Shown: positions 12,565 through 23,600 of the stretch, in pieces | How the letters are laid out: every line of letters starts with the position of its first letter | Position numbering within the stretch: position 1 is the stretch's first letter | NCBI GenBank assembly: GCA_945903465.1 | Contig: CAMDOF010000013.1 | Span: 20,927-84,926, forward strand | Source: Opitutus sp. GAS368 | Lineage (GTDB): Bacteria; Verrucomicrobiota; Verrucomicrobiia; Opitutales; Opitutaceae | Direction: 5' to 3' | Length of the DNA stretch: 64,000 nt | The notes under the pieces: generated by a model | Database searches by the model: none | The model's input: only the letters and a program-made list of their open reading frames with translations | Told to the model about the DNA's origin: nothing | Position numbers and translations under genes: made by a program

Positions 12565-12782
12565 GCCCGCGACCTCGCCCGACTCCGCCGCCCCCAGGCG
12601 ACCACCCCCGTCGCCACTATCAGGACCCCGATCGCCCCAGCTGTCGCGCCCGGGTAGGCCGCGAGGTGCGCCAGGTCCCACGTCAACTCATGCCCGTCAT
12701 GGCCAGGATGCGCGGTCACCACCGCCGCCGAAAGGATGAAGCCAACCCCGTGCCCACTTAACCGCGTCAGAGAAGATTTCAT
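12525..12782 (-). CDS. Small His-rich single-TM protein (mature start near HPGHDGHE), convergent with ureD
   Basis: 85 aa: MKSSLTRLSGHGVGFILSAAVVTAHPGHDGHELTWDLAHLAAYPGATAGAIGVLIVATGVVAWGRRSRARS; signal-like N-term and TM segment. Confidence 0.6.
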   Translation of the reverse strand: MKSSLTRLSGHGVGFILSAAVVTAHPGHDGHELTWDLAHLAAYPGATAGAIGVLIVATGVVAWGRRSRARSRAQSLRGSAVSWGK

Positions 12783-12825
12783 GCCAATCCCTTAGCAGGA
12801 GACGCGCCAATCGGCGATGCCGTTC

Positions 12826-12859
12826 AAAAAAAACGCCGCCAGCAATTAAGCCGGCGGCG
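12826..12859 (-). terminator. Rho-independent terminator of rplM-rpsI
   Basis: Minus strand: gccgccggcttaattgctggcggcgtttttttt. Confidence 0.85.
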
Positions 12860-12895
12860 CGAGGAAAATACGCTGTTCGGTAGTCCCGCGGAAGC

Positions 12896-13300
12896 TTAGC
12901 GCTTCGAGAACTGGAAGCGCTTGCGAGCGCCCGGTTGACCGGCTTTCTTACGCTCTTTCTCCCGCGGATCACGCTTCATGTGCCCCGCCTTCTTCAGCTT
13001 TGGGCGGAGCTCCATGCTCATCTTCTGCAAAGCGCGCGCAATGCCGTGAGCGACCGCCCCAGCCTGGCCGGAGACGCCGCCACCGGCGACATTCGCCGTC
13101 ACGTCGATCTTCTCGCGAAGTTCCACCGTGAGCAACGGAGCATAGGCCTGCTTGGAGAAATTCTCGTGGGAAAAGTAACTATCGAACGTACGGCCGTTGA
13201 CGGTCAGCTTGCCGGTGCCCTCAGAGAGGCGCACGCGCGCAGTCGATGTCTTGCGGCGGCCGGTAGCGAGAAAGATGGTGGCGGGAATAACAGCGCTCAT
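12896..13300 (-). CDS. rpsI: 30S ribosomal protein S9
   Basis: ATGRRKTSTARVRL...C-terminal KKAGQPGARKRFQFSKR. Confidence 0.98.
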   Translation of the reverse strand: MSAVIPATIFLATGRRKTSTARVRLSEGTGKLTVNGRTFDSYFSHENFSKQAYAPLLTVELREKIDVTANVAGGGVSGQAGAVAHGIARALQKMSMELRPKLKKAGHMKRDPREKERKKAGQPGARKRFQFSKR

Positions 13301-13320
13301 GGTCAGTCAGTGATCGGGAA

Positions 13321-13749
13321 TCAGGCGGAGATTTTCTGGGGATTGCCAGCTTCGTGGGTGTGTTTCTCACCCGCAAAAACGCGCAACTTGGTCAACATCT
13401 TGGCCGCGATCCGGTTCTTCGGGAGCATACCCTTGACCGCGCGCTCAATGATAAACTCGGGATGACGCTCGCGCATGAGCGAAACCTTGCGGTAGCTCTC
13501 ACCGCCCACAAAGCCCGAGAAGAACATGTATTCGTTCTGCTCCTCTTTGCGGCCGGTCAAAACGACCTTCTCCGCGTTAACCACGATCACAAAATCGCCG
13601 GTGTCGACGCTAGGAGTGTACGAGGGCTTGTTGCGACCACGGATAATGTTGGCAGCTTTGACGGCGAGGCGACCGAGCGGGACCCCAGCGGCATCGATTA
13701 GAAACCACTTTGGTTGCACCGTCTCCTTCTTGGCGAGGAACGTTTTCAT
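13321..13749 (-). CDS. rplM: 50S ribosomal protein L13
   Basis: KWFLIDAAGVPLGRLAVKAANIIRGRNKPSYTPSVDTGDFVIVVNAEKV. Confidence 0.98.
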   Translation of the reverse strand: MKTFLAKKETVQPKWFLIDAAGVPLGRLAVKAANIIRGRNKPSYTPSVDTGDFVIVVNAEKVVLTGRKEEQNEYMFFSGFVGGESYRKVSLMRERHPEFIIERAVKGMLPKNRIAAKMLTKLRVFAGEKHTHEAGNPQKISA

Positions 13750-13887
13750 GCGAAAAGAGGCAATTGCTACGGCTTAAATCGGACCTGTCAACCGAGTTTT
13801 CCAACCCGAGCCAAATTTCTTCTTAAAAAGCTTCCCCACCATCGGCTCCACTCTTGTTTTTAATTCCCCGTCTGCCAGCCTGCCGCC

Positions 13888-14295
13888 ATGTTTCGCCGCT
13901 TGCCTCCGCCCGAACGCCTCCTTCTCGCTGCAGGGCTTTTCGGCCTCACCAGCGTCGCCCTTGGCGCCATCGGGGCTCACTCGTTAAAAGCACCTCTTCT
14001 CGAGCGTGGCATGCTTCAAGCCTGGGAAACCGCCGCACGCTACCACCTGTTCCATGCCATCGCCCTGCTCGGCGCCGCCGCCTGGCTCCGCTCCGCCCAA
14101 ACTCCCCGGACCACTCAACAGTTCCTCTGGGCCGGCCGCTGCTGGAGCCTCGGCATCGTGTTGTTTTCAGGCTCACTCTACTGGCTAGCCTTGGGCGGCC
14201 CTCGCTGGCTGGGGCCCATCACCCCGCTCGGTGGCATCGCATTCCTCGTCGGCTGGCTTCTCCTCATCCTCGCCGCGTTTAACCCTCGCCCCTAA
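13888..14295 (+). CDS. DUF423 family membrane protein
   Basis: GLFGLTSVALGAIGAHSLK...WETAARYHLFHAIALLG...GSLYWLAL..TPLGGIAFLVGWLLL. Confidence 0.9.
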   Translation: MFRRLPPPERLLLAAGLFGLTSVALGAIGAHSLKAPLLERGMLQAWETAARYHLFHAIALLGAAAWLRSAQTPRTTQQFLWAGRCWSLGIVLFSGSLYWLALGGPRWLGPITPLGGIAFLVGWLLLILAAFNPRP

Positions 14296-14303
14296 ACCGT
14301 CCA

Positions 14304-15740
14304 ATGCCGACCTTCCTCGCTATCCCCGAAGATCTTCGCGCGATGCTCGAGGTGGTCCGCCGCAACGGCCGCCCGCGCCTCGTCGGCGGGGGCGTGCGCG
14401 ATTGGCTCCTCGGACTCGCCCCCAATGATTTTGACATCGAAGTCAGTGGGATCGATTTCGAGACCCTCCACCGCACCTTGGCCCCTTTCGGCCCGACCGA
14501 TATCGTCGGCCGCAGCTTCGGCGTGATCAAAGTTCGCAGTCGCGCGACCGGTGAAGACTATGATTTTTCCCTCCCGCGGCGCGAATCCAAGACCGGCGCC
14601 GGCCATCGCGGCTTCATCGTCGCCCCCGACCCCGCGTTGAGCGATGCGGAGGCCTCTGCTCGGCGCGACTTCACCCTCAATGCCATCGCCCTCGATCCTT
14701 TTACCGGCGCGCTGATCGACCCCCACGGTGGCCAACGGGATTTAGCCGCCCGCATCTTGCGACACACCAGCGAGGCGTTTGTCGAAGATCCCTTGCGCGT
14801 GCTCCGCGCTTTTCAACTGGCGGCCCGCTTTGATTTCACCCTCGCGGCCGCTACCGCCAACCTGTGCCGCACCCTTTCGCCCGCATTTACAGAACTCCCC
14901 GTGGAACGGGTGTGGGTGGAATGGGAAAAATGGGCAGCCAAATCCACCAAGCCTTCCCGCGGGCTCGCCGTGCTCGCCGAAACCAGCTGGCTCGCGCACT
15001 TCCCCGCCATCGCCGCCCTTCAAAACACCCCCCAAGAGCCCGCTTGGCACCCCGAGGGCGATGTCTTCACGCATACTCAACATTGCCTCGACGCCTTGGT
15101 CGCTCTCCCCGACTGGCCCTCCAGCGCACCCGCGCGCAAGCAATTGCTCAGCTTCGCCGTGCTCGCGCATGACTTCGGCAAGCCCAGCACCACCGCCCGC
15201 GTCCCAAAAAACGGCGTCCCTCGCTGGACCAGCCCGGGCCACGAGGCCGCCGGTGGTCCCATCGCCGTCGATTTTCTCCGCCGCCTCGGCGCACCCCTGC
15301 GATTCGACGCTCCCGTCAGCGCTCTCGTCGTCAATCATCTCGCCCATCACCACGGCGCCGCCAGCCTTTCCGATGCCGCCGTCCGCCGTCTCGCGCGGCG
15401 CCTCCACCCCACCTCAATCGATGATCTGGCCGCCGTGATGCGCGCCGATGCCAATGGTCGTCCGCCTCTGCAATCTCCAGAAATTTTAGACCGCATCAAC
15501 GAGCTCGTCGCCAAGGCCCGCCACCTCGAACTGGAGCGTCTCGCACCCAAGCCCATCCTCCTCGGCCGCCATCTCATCGCGCTCGGCCGGCCCGCCGGTC
15601 CCCATTTCACAAAAATCATCGCGACCGCTTTCGAAGCACAACTCGATGGCGCGTTTCACGATGAAGCCAGCGGCACCGTCTGGCTCCAAGCCTTCCTCGC
15701 CTCAGACCCACTCACCACGCAAAAATCACCACCCCTCTAA
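14304..15740 (+). CDS. CCA tRNA nucleotidyltransferase/polyA polymerase family with HD domain
   Basis: VGGGVRDWLLGLAPNDFDIEVSG; ARRDFTLNAIALDPFTG; FAVLAHDFGKPSTT. Confidence 0.92.
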   Translation: MPTFLAIPEDLRAMLEVVRRNGRPRLVGGGVRDWLLGLAPNDFDIEVSGIDFETLHRTLAPFGPTDIVGRSFGVIKVRSRATGEDYDFSLPRRESKTGAGHRGFIVAPDPALSDAEASARRDFTLNAIALDPFTGALIDPHGGQRDLAARILRHTSEAFVEDPLRVLRAFQLAARFDFTLAAATANLCRTLSPAFTELPVERVWVEWEKWAAKSTKPSRGLAVLAETSWLAHFPAIAALQNTPQEPAWHPEGDVFTHTQHCLDALVALPDWPSSAPARKQLLSFAVLAHDFGKPSTTARVPKNGVPRWTSPGHEAAGGPIAVDFLRRLGAPLRFDAPVSALVVNHLAHHHGAASLSDAAVRRLARRLHPTSIDDLAAVMRADANGRPPLQSPEILDRINELVAKARHLELERLAPKPILLGRHLIALGRPAGPHFTKIIATAFEAQLDGAFHDEASGTVWLQAFLASDPLTTQKSPPL

Positions 15741-15975
15741 ACGCGCCGGACCCGCCCGTACCCTCGGCTCGGCGCGCCGCGGCCAACCACGCCCCTCCAA
15801 ACCGAAGCGAGCCTTTCCGGCGACCGCGACCGGCCCATGCCAACCAGCGAAGAACGGGGTCTCACCGGCGCCCGCAACTCACCGGCAAACCCCAGACCCT
15901 ATCTTTGGCGCGTTGGCCATCACCCCGCCTTCCCGCCTGCACTCCTCCCCGCCTTCCCGCTCAACGCAACCGCCG

Positions 15976-16506
15976 TCACCACGGTAAGAGGTCCGGCGCG
16001 ATCAAGGCCGTCGGTCCACACCGCAATTCACCGTCAGTTAAAATCTTCGCGCGCAAACCACCCCGACCTTTCAGCCAAGCCTCCGCACCAGGCGCGACCA
16101 CGGTGTTCATCCAGTGACACGGCCGCGCCTCACTGATACCCGCAAACTCCAGTCCTCCGAGCGTAAACCGCGTCGCGACGAGCGCATTGAGCTCGCACCC
16201 TTCCACAATCACGTTTCGACGAAAAACTTCCGCTCCCAATTCCGGCCGATTAAACTCCCGCCTCGCCGCCTCCACCACTTCCCAAGAAAAAAAAGTCACC
16301 TGCCCGTTGTAGTCGGGCCGATAGCCATAAAACCGATCGCCCGCCAGACCCCAGCCCGCCCGACACCATACCGCCGGCAGTCCCGTCATCCCATGCGTGT
16401 TCGCCGCCTGACCGTGCCGCCCAAAGAAATTATGGCCGGCCGAAATAAAAATCTGACGGATGACCGGTGAGGATTTCACGTCGCGCGCTTCAAAATACCC
16501 GCTCAC
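15976..16506 (-). CDS. MOSC domain-containing protein
   Basis: IFISAGHNFFGRHG...GDRFYGYRPDYNGQVTFFSWEVVEAAR...RRNVIVEGCELNALVATRFTLGGLEFAGISEARPCHWM. Confidence 0.85.
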   Translation of the reverse strand: MSGYFEARDVKSSPVIRQIFISAGHNFFGRHGQAANTHGMTGLPAVWCRAGWGLAGDRFYGYRPDYNGQVTFFSWEVVEAARREFNRPELGAEVFRRNVIVEGCELNALVATRFTLGGLEFAGISEARPCHWMNTVVAPGAEAWLKGRGGLRAKILTDGELRCGPTALIAPDLLPW

Positions 16507-17462
16507 GTCACCGCGCCACGCCGGCTGCCACCAGCTTGAGCGGACCGCTTGAAATTCTCGGAGACCCCACCCGTCAGCCGCCGCGCGGAGGCGCCCGCCC
16601 CATCCGCGCGGTCATCAATCCCGAGCAGCCGGTCGCCATTCGCCCGTGGCCGCGCGTTGCGCCCGCTGCCCACGCTCAGGGTAGGCGGCGGCATGAAGCC
16701 GCCGGAGCTCACCGCTCGATTAATCAACGGGCCGAAGCCCGCCCGCACAGGCGACGACAGAGCCAGTGTCGTTGGGCCAGACTTTCCCACCTCATCAGCC
16801 GGGCGCCCCCAGCCCGTCGGGCTAGACGAATCACTCGATGGCAACGTGCGCCCCGCCAGCGAGGTCGGGAAACCGGCAGTTGGCAGGTCGGCACGGCGGC
16901 GGCGGTGATGATCGATCAGGTTGGCGAAGGCCATCCTCGGCGGGCTGGCCACCCGGGAGCACGGCACTGCGGCGAGCCACCGAACGCCGGAGCCCGCCAC
17001 CGCCAAGGTTGCCATTTTCCGGGGAACAACGGGATTTTCACCCTCCGCCGACTTCTTCATTTTTTGAGCCGAGATCTCCCTGCCGGAAAATACGGCGGCC
17101 CAAGGGCAACGGCTCGCCACGAGCGCAGCGTACGAATGATCATGGTTCATAAAGATTACCCAGACGCGGTGACGACATCCTCATAGTTGCGGCCGCGAGG
17201 GGCCTCCTGATCGCAACAAACGCTTCAGGCCACAAGCCTCCGCCGGTTATTTTTTTCATAAGAGCTCCATCACGGCTATCACAACTTAGTTTCAGGGGAA
17301 GGTCGCGCCGCGCGCTCCGCCCTGCTTTTTGATCGCTCAATGATAGATGGGGTTACCTGATACCCGCCCAACCCGTTTACTCATTTTAAATTCGGCCGTC
17401 TTCGCTGCCACGCTCCATTTCCCCTTTTTCCATCACGCCCTTCTGTTGCCCTCCTCCGAAAA

Positions 17463-19691
17463 ATGATCCGAAAATCCGTTTTCGCTTTCAGCGCGCTCAT
17501 CGTCGCGACAACCTTGGGCGCCATCGGCTACTGGATGCTGTTTTCTAGCTTCGCGCCCTGGGACGACGAAGGTTACCTTCTCCTTTCCGCCCGCGAGCAC
17601 TTCGCCCACGGCTCCCTCTACGATCGGACCTACAGCCAATACGGTCCCGCTTTTTATGGGGTGATGGATACATTCCAGCGTGCGCTCGGCGCCCCCGTCG
17701 ATCACACCTCCGCACGATTCCTCACGCTCGCATTCTGGCTCGGGGCATCCGGTCTTAGCGCGTCGTTGGTGTGGCGTGGCACGGCCTCACGCAGCCTCAG
17801 TCTGTTCACCCTAGCCGCCACGTTCCTTTACCTGTATTTCATCATCGACGAGCCTTTTCATCCCGGCTCGTTAATTTTTTTTATGCTGGCTGCGTCACTC
17901 GCCGTCATAACCCGTCAACTGGCCGCGGGCAAAATCGCCGCAGCGGCGGCCGTGGCCGGCGGCACCGCAGCGTTTCTCTTCCTGACTAAGATAAACGTCG
18001 GGGCCCTCTACCTTTCCGCGATGACCGGTTGGGCGATTCTCCACGCGCCCTCAAAATCCCAGCGCCGTATCGTCGGCCCGGCCGTCGCCGGCATTTTCAT
18101 TCTGCTCGCGGGGGCGTTGATGTACGCACTGCTGAACCAGAGCTGGGTGCAGATCTACCTCGCAGTATTTTCCGGAGGAGCCCTCGCCCTCGTCATCACG
18201 ATGAAAAGTGAACCTTTGGTCGGGCGACGCGAAGCTGGATGCTTTCTGGCCGCCGGCTTGGCCGTCGGAGCAGCCCTAATCACCTTCATCCGGCTGCGAG
18301 GCACATCGTGGGCCCACCTGCTGGACGGAGTCCTGCTCGGCCCACTCCGCCATTCCGGTAGTTATTCCTATCCAGTGGACTGGCGGCCCGGCACTCTCCT
18401 CGTCACCGGACTTTCCCTCACCCTGGCCATCGCTCATCCTTGGATCTGCCGGCGCTTTTCGAACGAATCGGGGGATCGGTTGATCGTATTCCTGCGACTG
18501 GTTTTGATGGCCGCGCTGCTGGCGGGATTCGCGGTGCTCATGAATCTCCGCGCGGTGGGCGCAATTTTCAGCTACGTCGCGCCCTTGATTTGGATTTGGG
18601 TGATTCCGCTCACGACAGTGCGGCTGCCACCTTCCGCCCACACTTCGCGCGGCCTGATCGCGACCATTTTGCTGCTCCAGTATCTGCATGCTTATCCCAT
18701 CGGCGGTAGCCAGGAGAGTTGGGCCACCTTCCTTTTCATCCCGCTGGCCGCACTCGGCATGGGCGAGGTCCGGCTTTGGTTGGCGGGCCGTCACTCGGCG
18801 GATGGACCACTCATCGCTCGATGGTCAGGAATTCGCGTGGCGATCATGATCGTGGTAATCGCCAAAGTGGGATTCACCGCGGTGGTGGCGCAGCGCAAAT
18901 ATGCGGCCGGCTCCGCCTTGAATCTGCCAGGGGCAACCCTCCTCCATCTGCCCGAGTCGCAGAGCGCCAGTTACCGTATCCTGGCACTGAACGCCGCCGT
19001 TCACGCGGACACGCTGTTTTCACTCCCTGGCCTGTTCAGTTTCAACCTCTGGACCGATCTGCCAACGCCAACCCGGAAAAACACCACCATCTGGTTTTCC
19101 CTCCTGCATACGGAAGAGCAGAGGGATATCATCAGCGTGCTGGCACAGACCCCACGCGCCTGCCTGATCGTACACCACGGACTCATCGCGCAGATGCAGG
19201 CCAACTCTCTTCCGCTTAAGGGGGAGCTGTGGGACTATATTCACCAAAATTTCCGCACGACGTTCCAGTCGGACAGTTTAGCCTTTTGGGTGCATAAGGG
19301 GCGCGCGATCGCACCGTTCAACGTGGCCACAGTCAGCCAGCGAACTCAACCCGACCCAACTCGCCATCTAGCCGATACCCAGCTGGAGTTTTGCCTTGTT
19401 CACGATGGCACCGCGATCGCTGCGATTGAAATGCGGACCGGGCTGCCCCAGCAACCCGCCACTTACATTCTCAATGCAACTAATGCCGAGGCGAGTATTT
19501 CGGACATCACTAGCTCGGGCCAGATGCTGACGGCGCCGGTGAAGGTCGACTGGCCTCTGCGCAGGAGCGGACTCCTCCGAGTGTTTATTCGTTTCGATGC
19601 CAACGATCGCAACTTGCGGCCTGATTCAACCATACTTTATCTGAAAAATCAGCAGGGTGAAAAGTTGGGAGAAATAAAAATCGGACAATGA
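17463..19691 (+). CDS. Polytopic membrane protein, GT-C/PMT-like glycosyltransferase
   Basis: 742 aa; many TM segments, DDEGYLLLSAREHFAHGSLYDRTYSQYGP near the N-terminus resembling GT-C loop motifs. Confidence 0.6.
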   Translation: MIRKSVFAFSALIVATTLGAIGYWMLFSSFAPWDDEGYLLLSAREHFAHGSLYDRTYSQYGPAFYGVMDTFQRALGAPVDHTSARFLTLAFWLGASGLSASLVWRGTASRSLSLFTLAATFLYLYFIIDEPFHPGSLIFFMLAASLAVITRQLAAGKIAAAAAVAGGTAAFLFLTKINVGALYLSAMTGWAILHAPSKSQRRIVGPAVAGIFILLAGALMYALLNQSWVQIYLAVFSGGALALVITMKSEPLVGRREAGCFLAAGLAVGAALITFIRLRGTSWAHLLDGVLLGPLRHSGSYSYPVDWRPGTLLVTGLSLTLAIAHPWICRRFSNESGDRLIVFLRLVLMAALLAGFAVLMNLRAVGAIFSYVAPLIWIWVIPLTTVRLPPSAHTSRGLIATILLLQYLHAYPIGGSQESWATFLFIPLAALGMGEVRLWLAGRHSADGPLIARWSGIRVAIMIVVIAKVGFTAVVAQRKYAAGSALNLPGATLLHLPESQSASYRILALNAAVHADTLFSLPGLFSFNLWTDLPTPTRKNTTIWFSLLHTEEQRDIISVLAQTPRACLIVHHGLIAQMQANSLPLKGELWDYIHQNFRTTFQSDSLAFWVHKGRAIAPFNVATVSQRTQPDPTRHLADTQLEFCLVHDGTAIAAIEMRTGLPQQPATYILNATNAEASISDITSSGQMLTAPVKVDWPLRRSGLLRVFIRFDANDRNLRPDSTILYLKNQQGEKLGEIKIGQ

Positions 19692-20555
19692 AAATTCCGG
19701 TTAAAATCCAAGCCGCCCACTGGGCAAGCATCGGCGTCCACTTGATCGGGTGGTGAAATTTAAAAGAGATTTCAGCTTATTCCCGCTATTTCCTTCCTGT
19801 TCTGGTCGCCGGCGCGACCCACCGCCACCCTGCCTTCATTCACCCTTGCTTCTGCACCGCAGAGACGGGACCAGCCCGCAGACCGCAGAGGAATCATGTA
19901 ACCATTTTTTAACTACGATCGACCTGGCTATGAGGGGATCGCTCCCGCCATCCATTGATAAAAAACGGCATCCACTTTCACGAAATAGCTCGATGCAGAA
20001 CCCTCCGCCGCCCGCGCCGCCGTCATCGACCCGCGAGACGACTTCGATCAGACTGGCTGCGCATGGCCGCGCGCACCCGTCGATCCCGCGGACGCGCCTG
20101 GGCGAGGAGAGTTGTTTACCGACGACTAATCCCAGCCCAACGCCGCCGCGAGCGAACCGGTCTTCTGGACGGAGCCCACCCGCCCCGTCCGCCCCGACGA
20201 CCAGAGCCACCTCTCCGCCGACCCCGCCCGACCGTCCCGCCGACCCTGCCCAAGCCGCCCCCACCGCTGGCGACGTGCCAGCCGGCGCACCGGAGCCTGC
20301 CTGGAATTTTTTTAAAATGCTCGCGCCTTGACCCCGACCGATCCGGAGGCCTGCATCCGCGCAACCTCCCACCCGCCATGATTGCCCCCAAACGGCAAGC
20401 CGCGCCTCGCTTCGCACCCGCCACCCCCTCCTTCCGCCCCCGCCGTTCCCCGCCCCAAGTCCCCAACATCATCCGAGCCCGCCGCCATCTCAAAATCGAC
20501 TCATTTACCCCTGACTCATCCAAATTCCACCATACCCCCACCCTTAAACCCCTCT

Positions 20556-20587
20556 CGCCCGCAAATCCAGTTTCCTGGCAATAGTAT
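20556..20587. promoter_or_regulatory. Shared motif copy 1 (cgCAAATCCAGTTTCCTGGCAATAGTA)
   Basis: Matches copies at 26066 and 35601; ends 105 nt before the TBDR ATG. Confidence 0.55.
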
Positions 20588-20686
20588 TCTGCCGACCGTG
20601 CCCTCGGCTACGCCAATCCCCGCAACGGACGACTCTCCGCCGGCACCCCGTTCGGATCGACAGACAACTCCTTCCTTTCCTTCCTC

Positions 20687-23600
20687 ATGAACTTTCTCCC
20701 GGCCGTCCCAGGCCTCTCGTGTCGCGTTGCGCCCCAGCCTTCGTTCGCGCCGCTTCGCCTCTTCGCCCTGCTGTGGGTTGGACTTCTGGTGACCGGCCTG
20801 TCGGTTCGCGCGCAGCAACCGGCTGAGACCGGTGTCATTACGGGGCGGATCTTCAATCCGGCCCAGGGCGAATACCTCCGCAACGCCGAGGTGAGAATCG
20901 CCGGCGGGCCCGCAGCCGTGTCGGAGAGCGGCGGCCTTTACCGGCTCTCCGGTGTCACGCCAGGCGAGGTCACCCTCGTCGTCACCTACACCGGCTACCA
21001 AAGCGCGACTGCCGTCGTGCGCGTGTTGCCAGGAGCACCGGTGACGCGCGATTTCGAGCTCACGAGTTCGCTGCAAGGTCTGGCGGCCGGCGGGACGGTG
21101 AGACTCGATGCGTTCGTCGTCTCCAGCCAGCGCGAGGGCAACGCGAAAGCGATCATGGAACAGCGCAACTCGATGAATATTACGAACAGCGTTTCCTCCG
21201 ACGTGTTTGGCGATGTCGCCGAGGGCAATGTCGGTGAGTTCCTCAAGCATCTGCCCGGCGTGAACTACGATTCGACCGACGGCACGGTGCGCTATGTGTC
21301 GTTGCGGGGCATGGGGTCTGAATACGCCGGGGTGACGGTCGACGGCATGAATTTTCCCAGCGCGGACGCGAACGCCTCCGCGGGCCGCGCGTTCAGTTTC
21401 GAACAGGTGTCGCTCAGCGCGATGGAGTCGATCGAGATTTCCAAGACGATCAGCGCCGATGTCGACGCCAGTTCGCCGGCGGGCACGATCAACCTGAAGA
21501 CCAAGCGCGCCTTTGACCGCGCCGGCCGGCGCATCTCGGCCTCGGCCAGCCTCACCGGGCAATCGGACCAGTTCACGCTGCGACGGAACTACGGCCCCGG
21601 CGACGATCGGTCGCGCAAGATTTTTCCCAGCGCCCAATTCGAATACTCCGACCTCTTCCTGAACAAGCGCCTCGGCCTCGTCATCGGCGTGAGCGAGTCG
21701 AATTCCTATCTCCAACGGGCGCCGACCACGATGACGTACAACTACACGCCGACGGCGGCCTCGCCCGATCCGATTGCGCTCACGGCCATCACCGCGCAAC
21801 AAATCCACCAGACGGTGGAGCGCTTTGCCTCGTCCCTGACGGCCGACTTCAAGGCGACGCCGCATCTCGTGCTCTCGTTGAGCGTGATGTACAACCACTC
21901 CGACGTGTGGTCGGGTCAGCGCACGGCGACCTTCAACACCGGGGCGCGCACCACTCAGGTCGCGGGCGCCAATACGCTCACGAATTTCTCGACCACCGCC
22001 AACGGGAGCTTCACGATCGATCCGCAGGGCGTGGCCAAGGTCGGCAACGGCAAATCCTACGTGCCGCGCTTCGAATACACCCGCGGCGACCTGACGGTGG
22101 AAGGGCGCTTCGGCATCTCCGATTCCGTCAGCGGTTACGATCCGATGAAGTATCGCGACTCCGTTTTTTCCCCGGGTGTCCAGACGCTCGCCAACGTGCG
22201 CTTCAGCGCGGTCCGCTCCGCCTTGAACAACGGCGACTGGAAGATCACGCAGACCACCGGCGGGGACTGGAACAACGGCGCCCTCTTCACCTCGCCGGCG
22301 ATCATCGTGAACGACGGCCGTTATGCCGACGACAAACTCTACACCGGCGAAGGCATCGCCACGTTTCGCACCCGCCAAATTCTCCCAGTGATCTGGAAGG
22401 CCGGAGCCAAGTGGAAGCGCGAGGTCCGCGATTTTCAAAACCGGCGCGCGGCGTCGTTCTACAATTATACGGGGCCCGGTGCCGGCGTCGGCGTCTGGCG
22501 CGACGACCGCTCGCGGCTAACCTTGGATTTCAGCGAGCAGAACCTCTTCATCACGTCCAACGGCGGCGGTGGCGTGTTCCTGCCCGACATCATGAAAGTG
22601 GCGGAGACGTTTCGGGCGCACCCGGAATATTTCACGTCGTCGATGACCGGCACCGACTTCTACAACGCCACCGTCGCGAACGCGAAACAGTATCAGGAGG
22701 ACATCCATTCGCTCTACCTGATGGGGACGACAAAGATGGGGAGGTTGAACCTGCGCGCGGGGGTGCGGCGCGAGGAGACCGCCACCGATTCGCTGGAGTT
22801 CGATGCGCGGTCCTCCCGCGAGGTCGCGGCCGCGGGGTTCGCTGTCTCTGCGGGACGCGCGACCACGATCCCGGGTGTGCAATACCAGTTCATGTCGCGG
22901 CCGCGCGTTCATCGTCTCGGAAATTACGACAATCTCTTTCCCAGTGCTTCGGCGAAATACCCTCTCACGCGCACCCTCGACCTGCAGGTCGGGGTGAGCA
23001 AGACGGTCAAGCGGCCGCAGTTTGGCGACGTGGCCGGCGTGTGGGTGATCAACGACGACACGCTCACCATCACCGCGCCCAACGCGAATCTGAAGCCCGA
23101 GACCTCGACCAACACTTCCGTGCGCCTCGCCCAATACTTCGAGCCCGTCGGCCTCGTGGCGGTTAATTTTTTCCAGAACGACATCCAGGGCCTCCACCTC
23201 GCCAACACACGCATCAGCGGCTCTCAGTTCAACGCCGACAACCCGAGCTACGACAATTACACCTTTGTCACCACCGCGCAGAGCGCCAACAACGTCCGCT
23301 TGCGCGGCATGGAGGTGGAGTACAGCCAGAGTCTCTCATTCTTGCCGCTGCCGTTCAAGGGTCTGGGGGTGCGCGCCAGCTACACGCGCAACTACGCCCA
23401 GGTCATCGTCGCCAACATGACGCCCCACTTGGTTTCGGCCGGTCTCACCTATGCCCGCGGTCGTACCAACGTCTACGCCAACATGAACTGGGCCTCGTCG
23501 CGCCCCACCATCGCGAGCGGCACCCAATACCAGCGGCACCGGATCAACATCGACGTCGGCGGCTCGTACCGGCTCACCGCGCGGCTGAACGCATTCTTTT

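Noticed and set aside
20571-20595. Sigma-54 promoter in the shared TBDR motif (CTGGCA...TGC)
   Set aside because: The GG-N10-GC spacing is not met in any copy
20516-22438. 640-aa minus-strand ORF opposite TBDR1
   Set aside because: Antisense shadow ORF of high-GC coding DNA; the + strand encodes a clear TonB receptor
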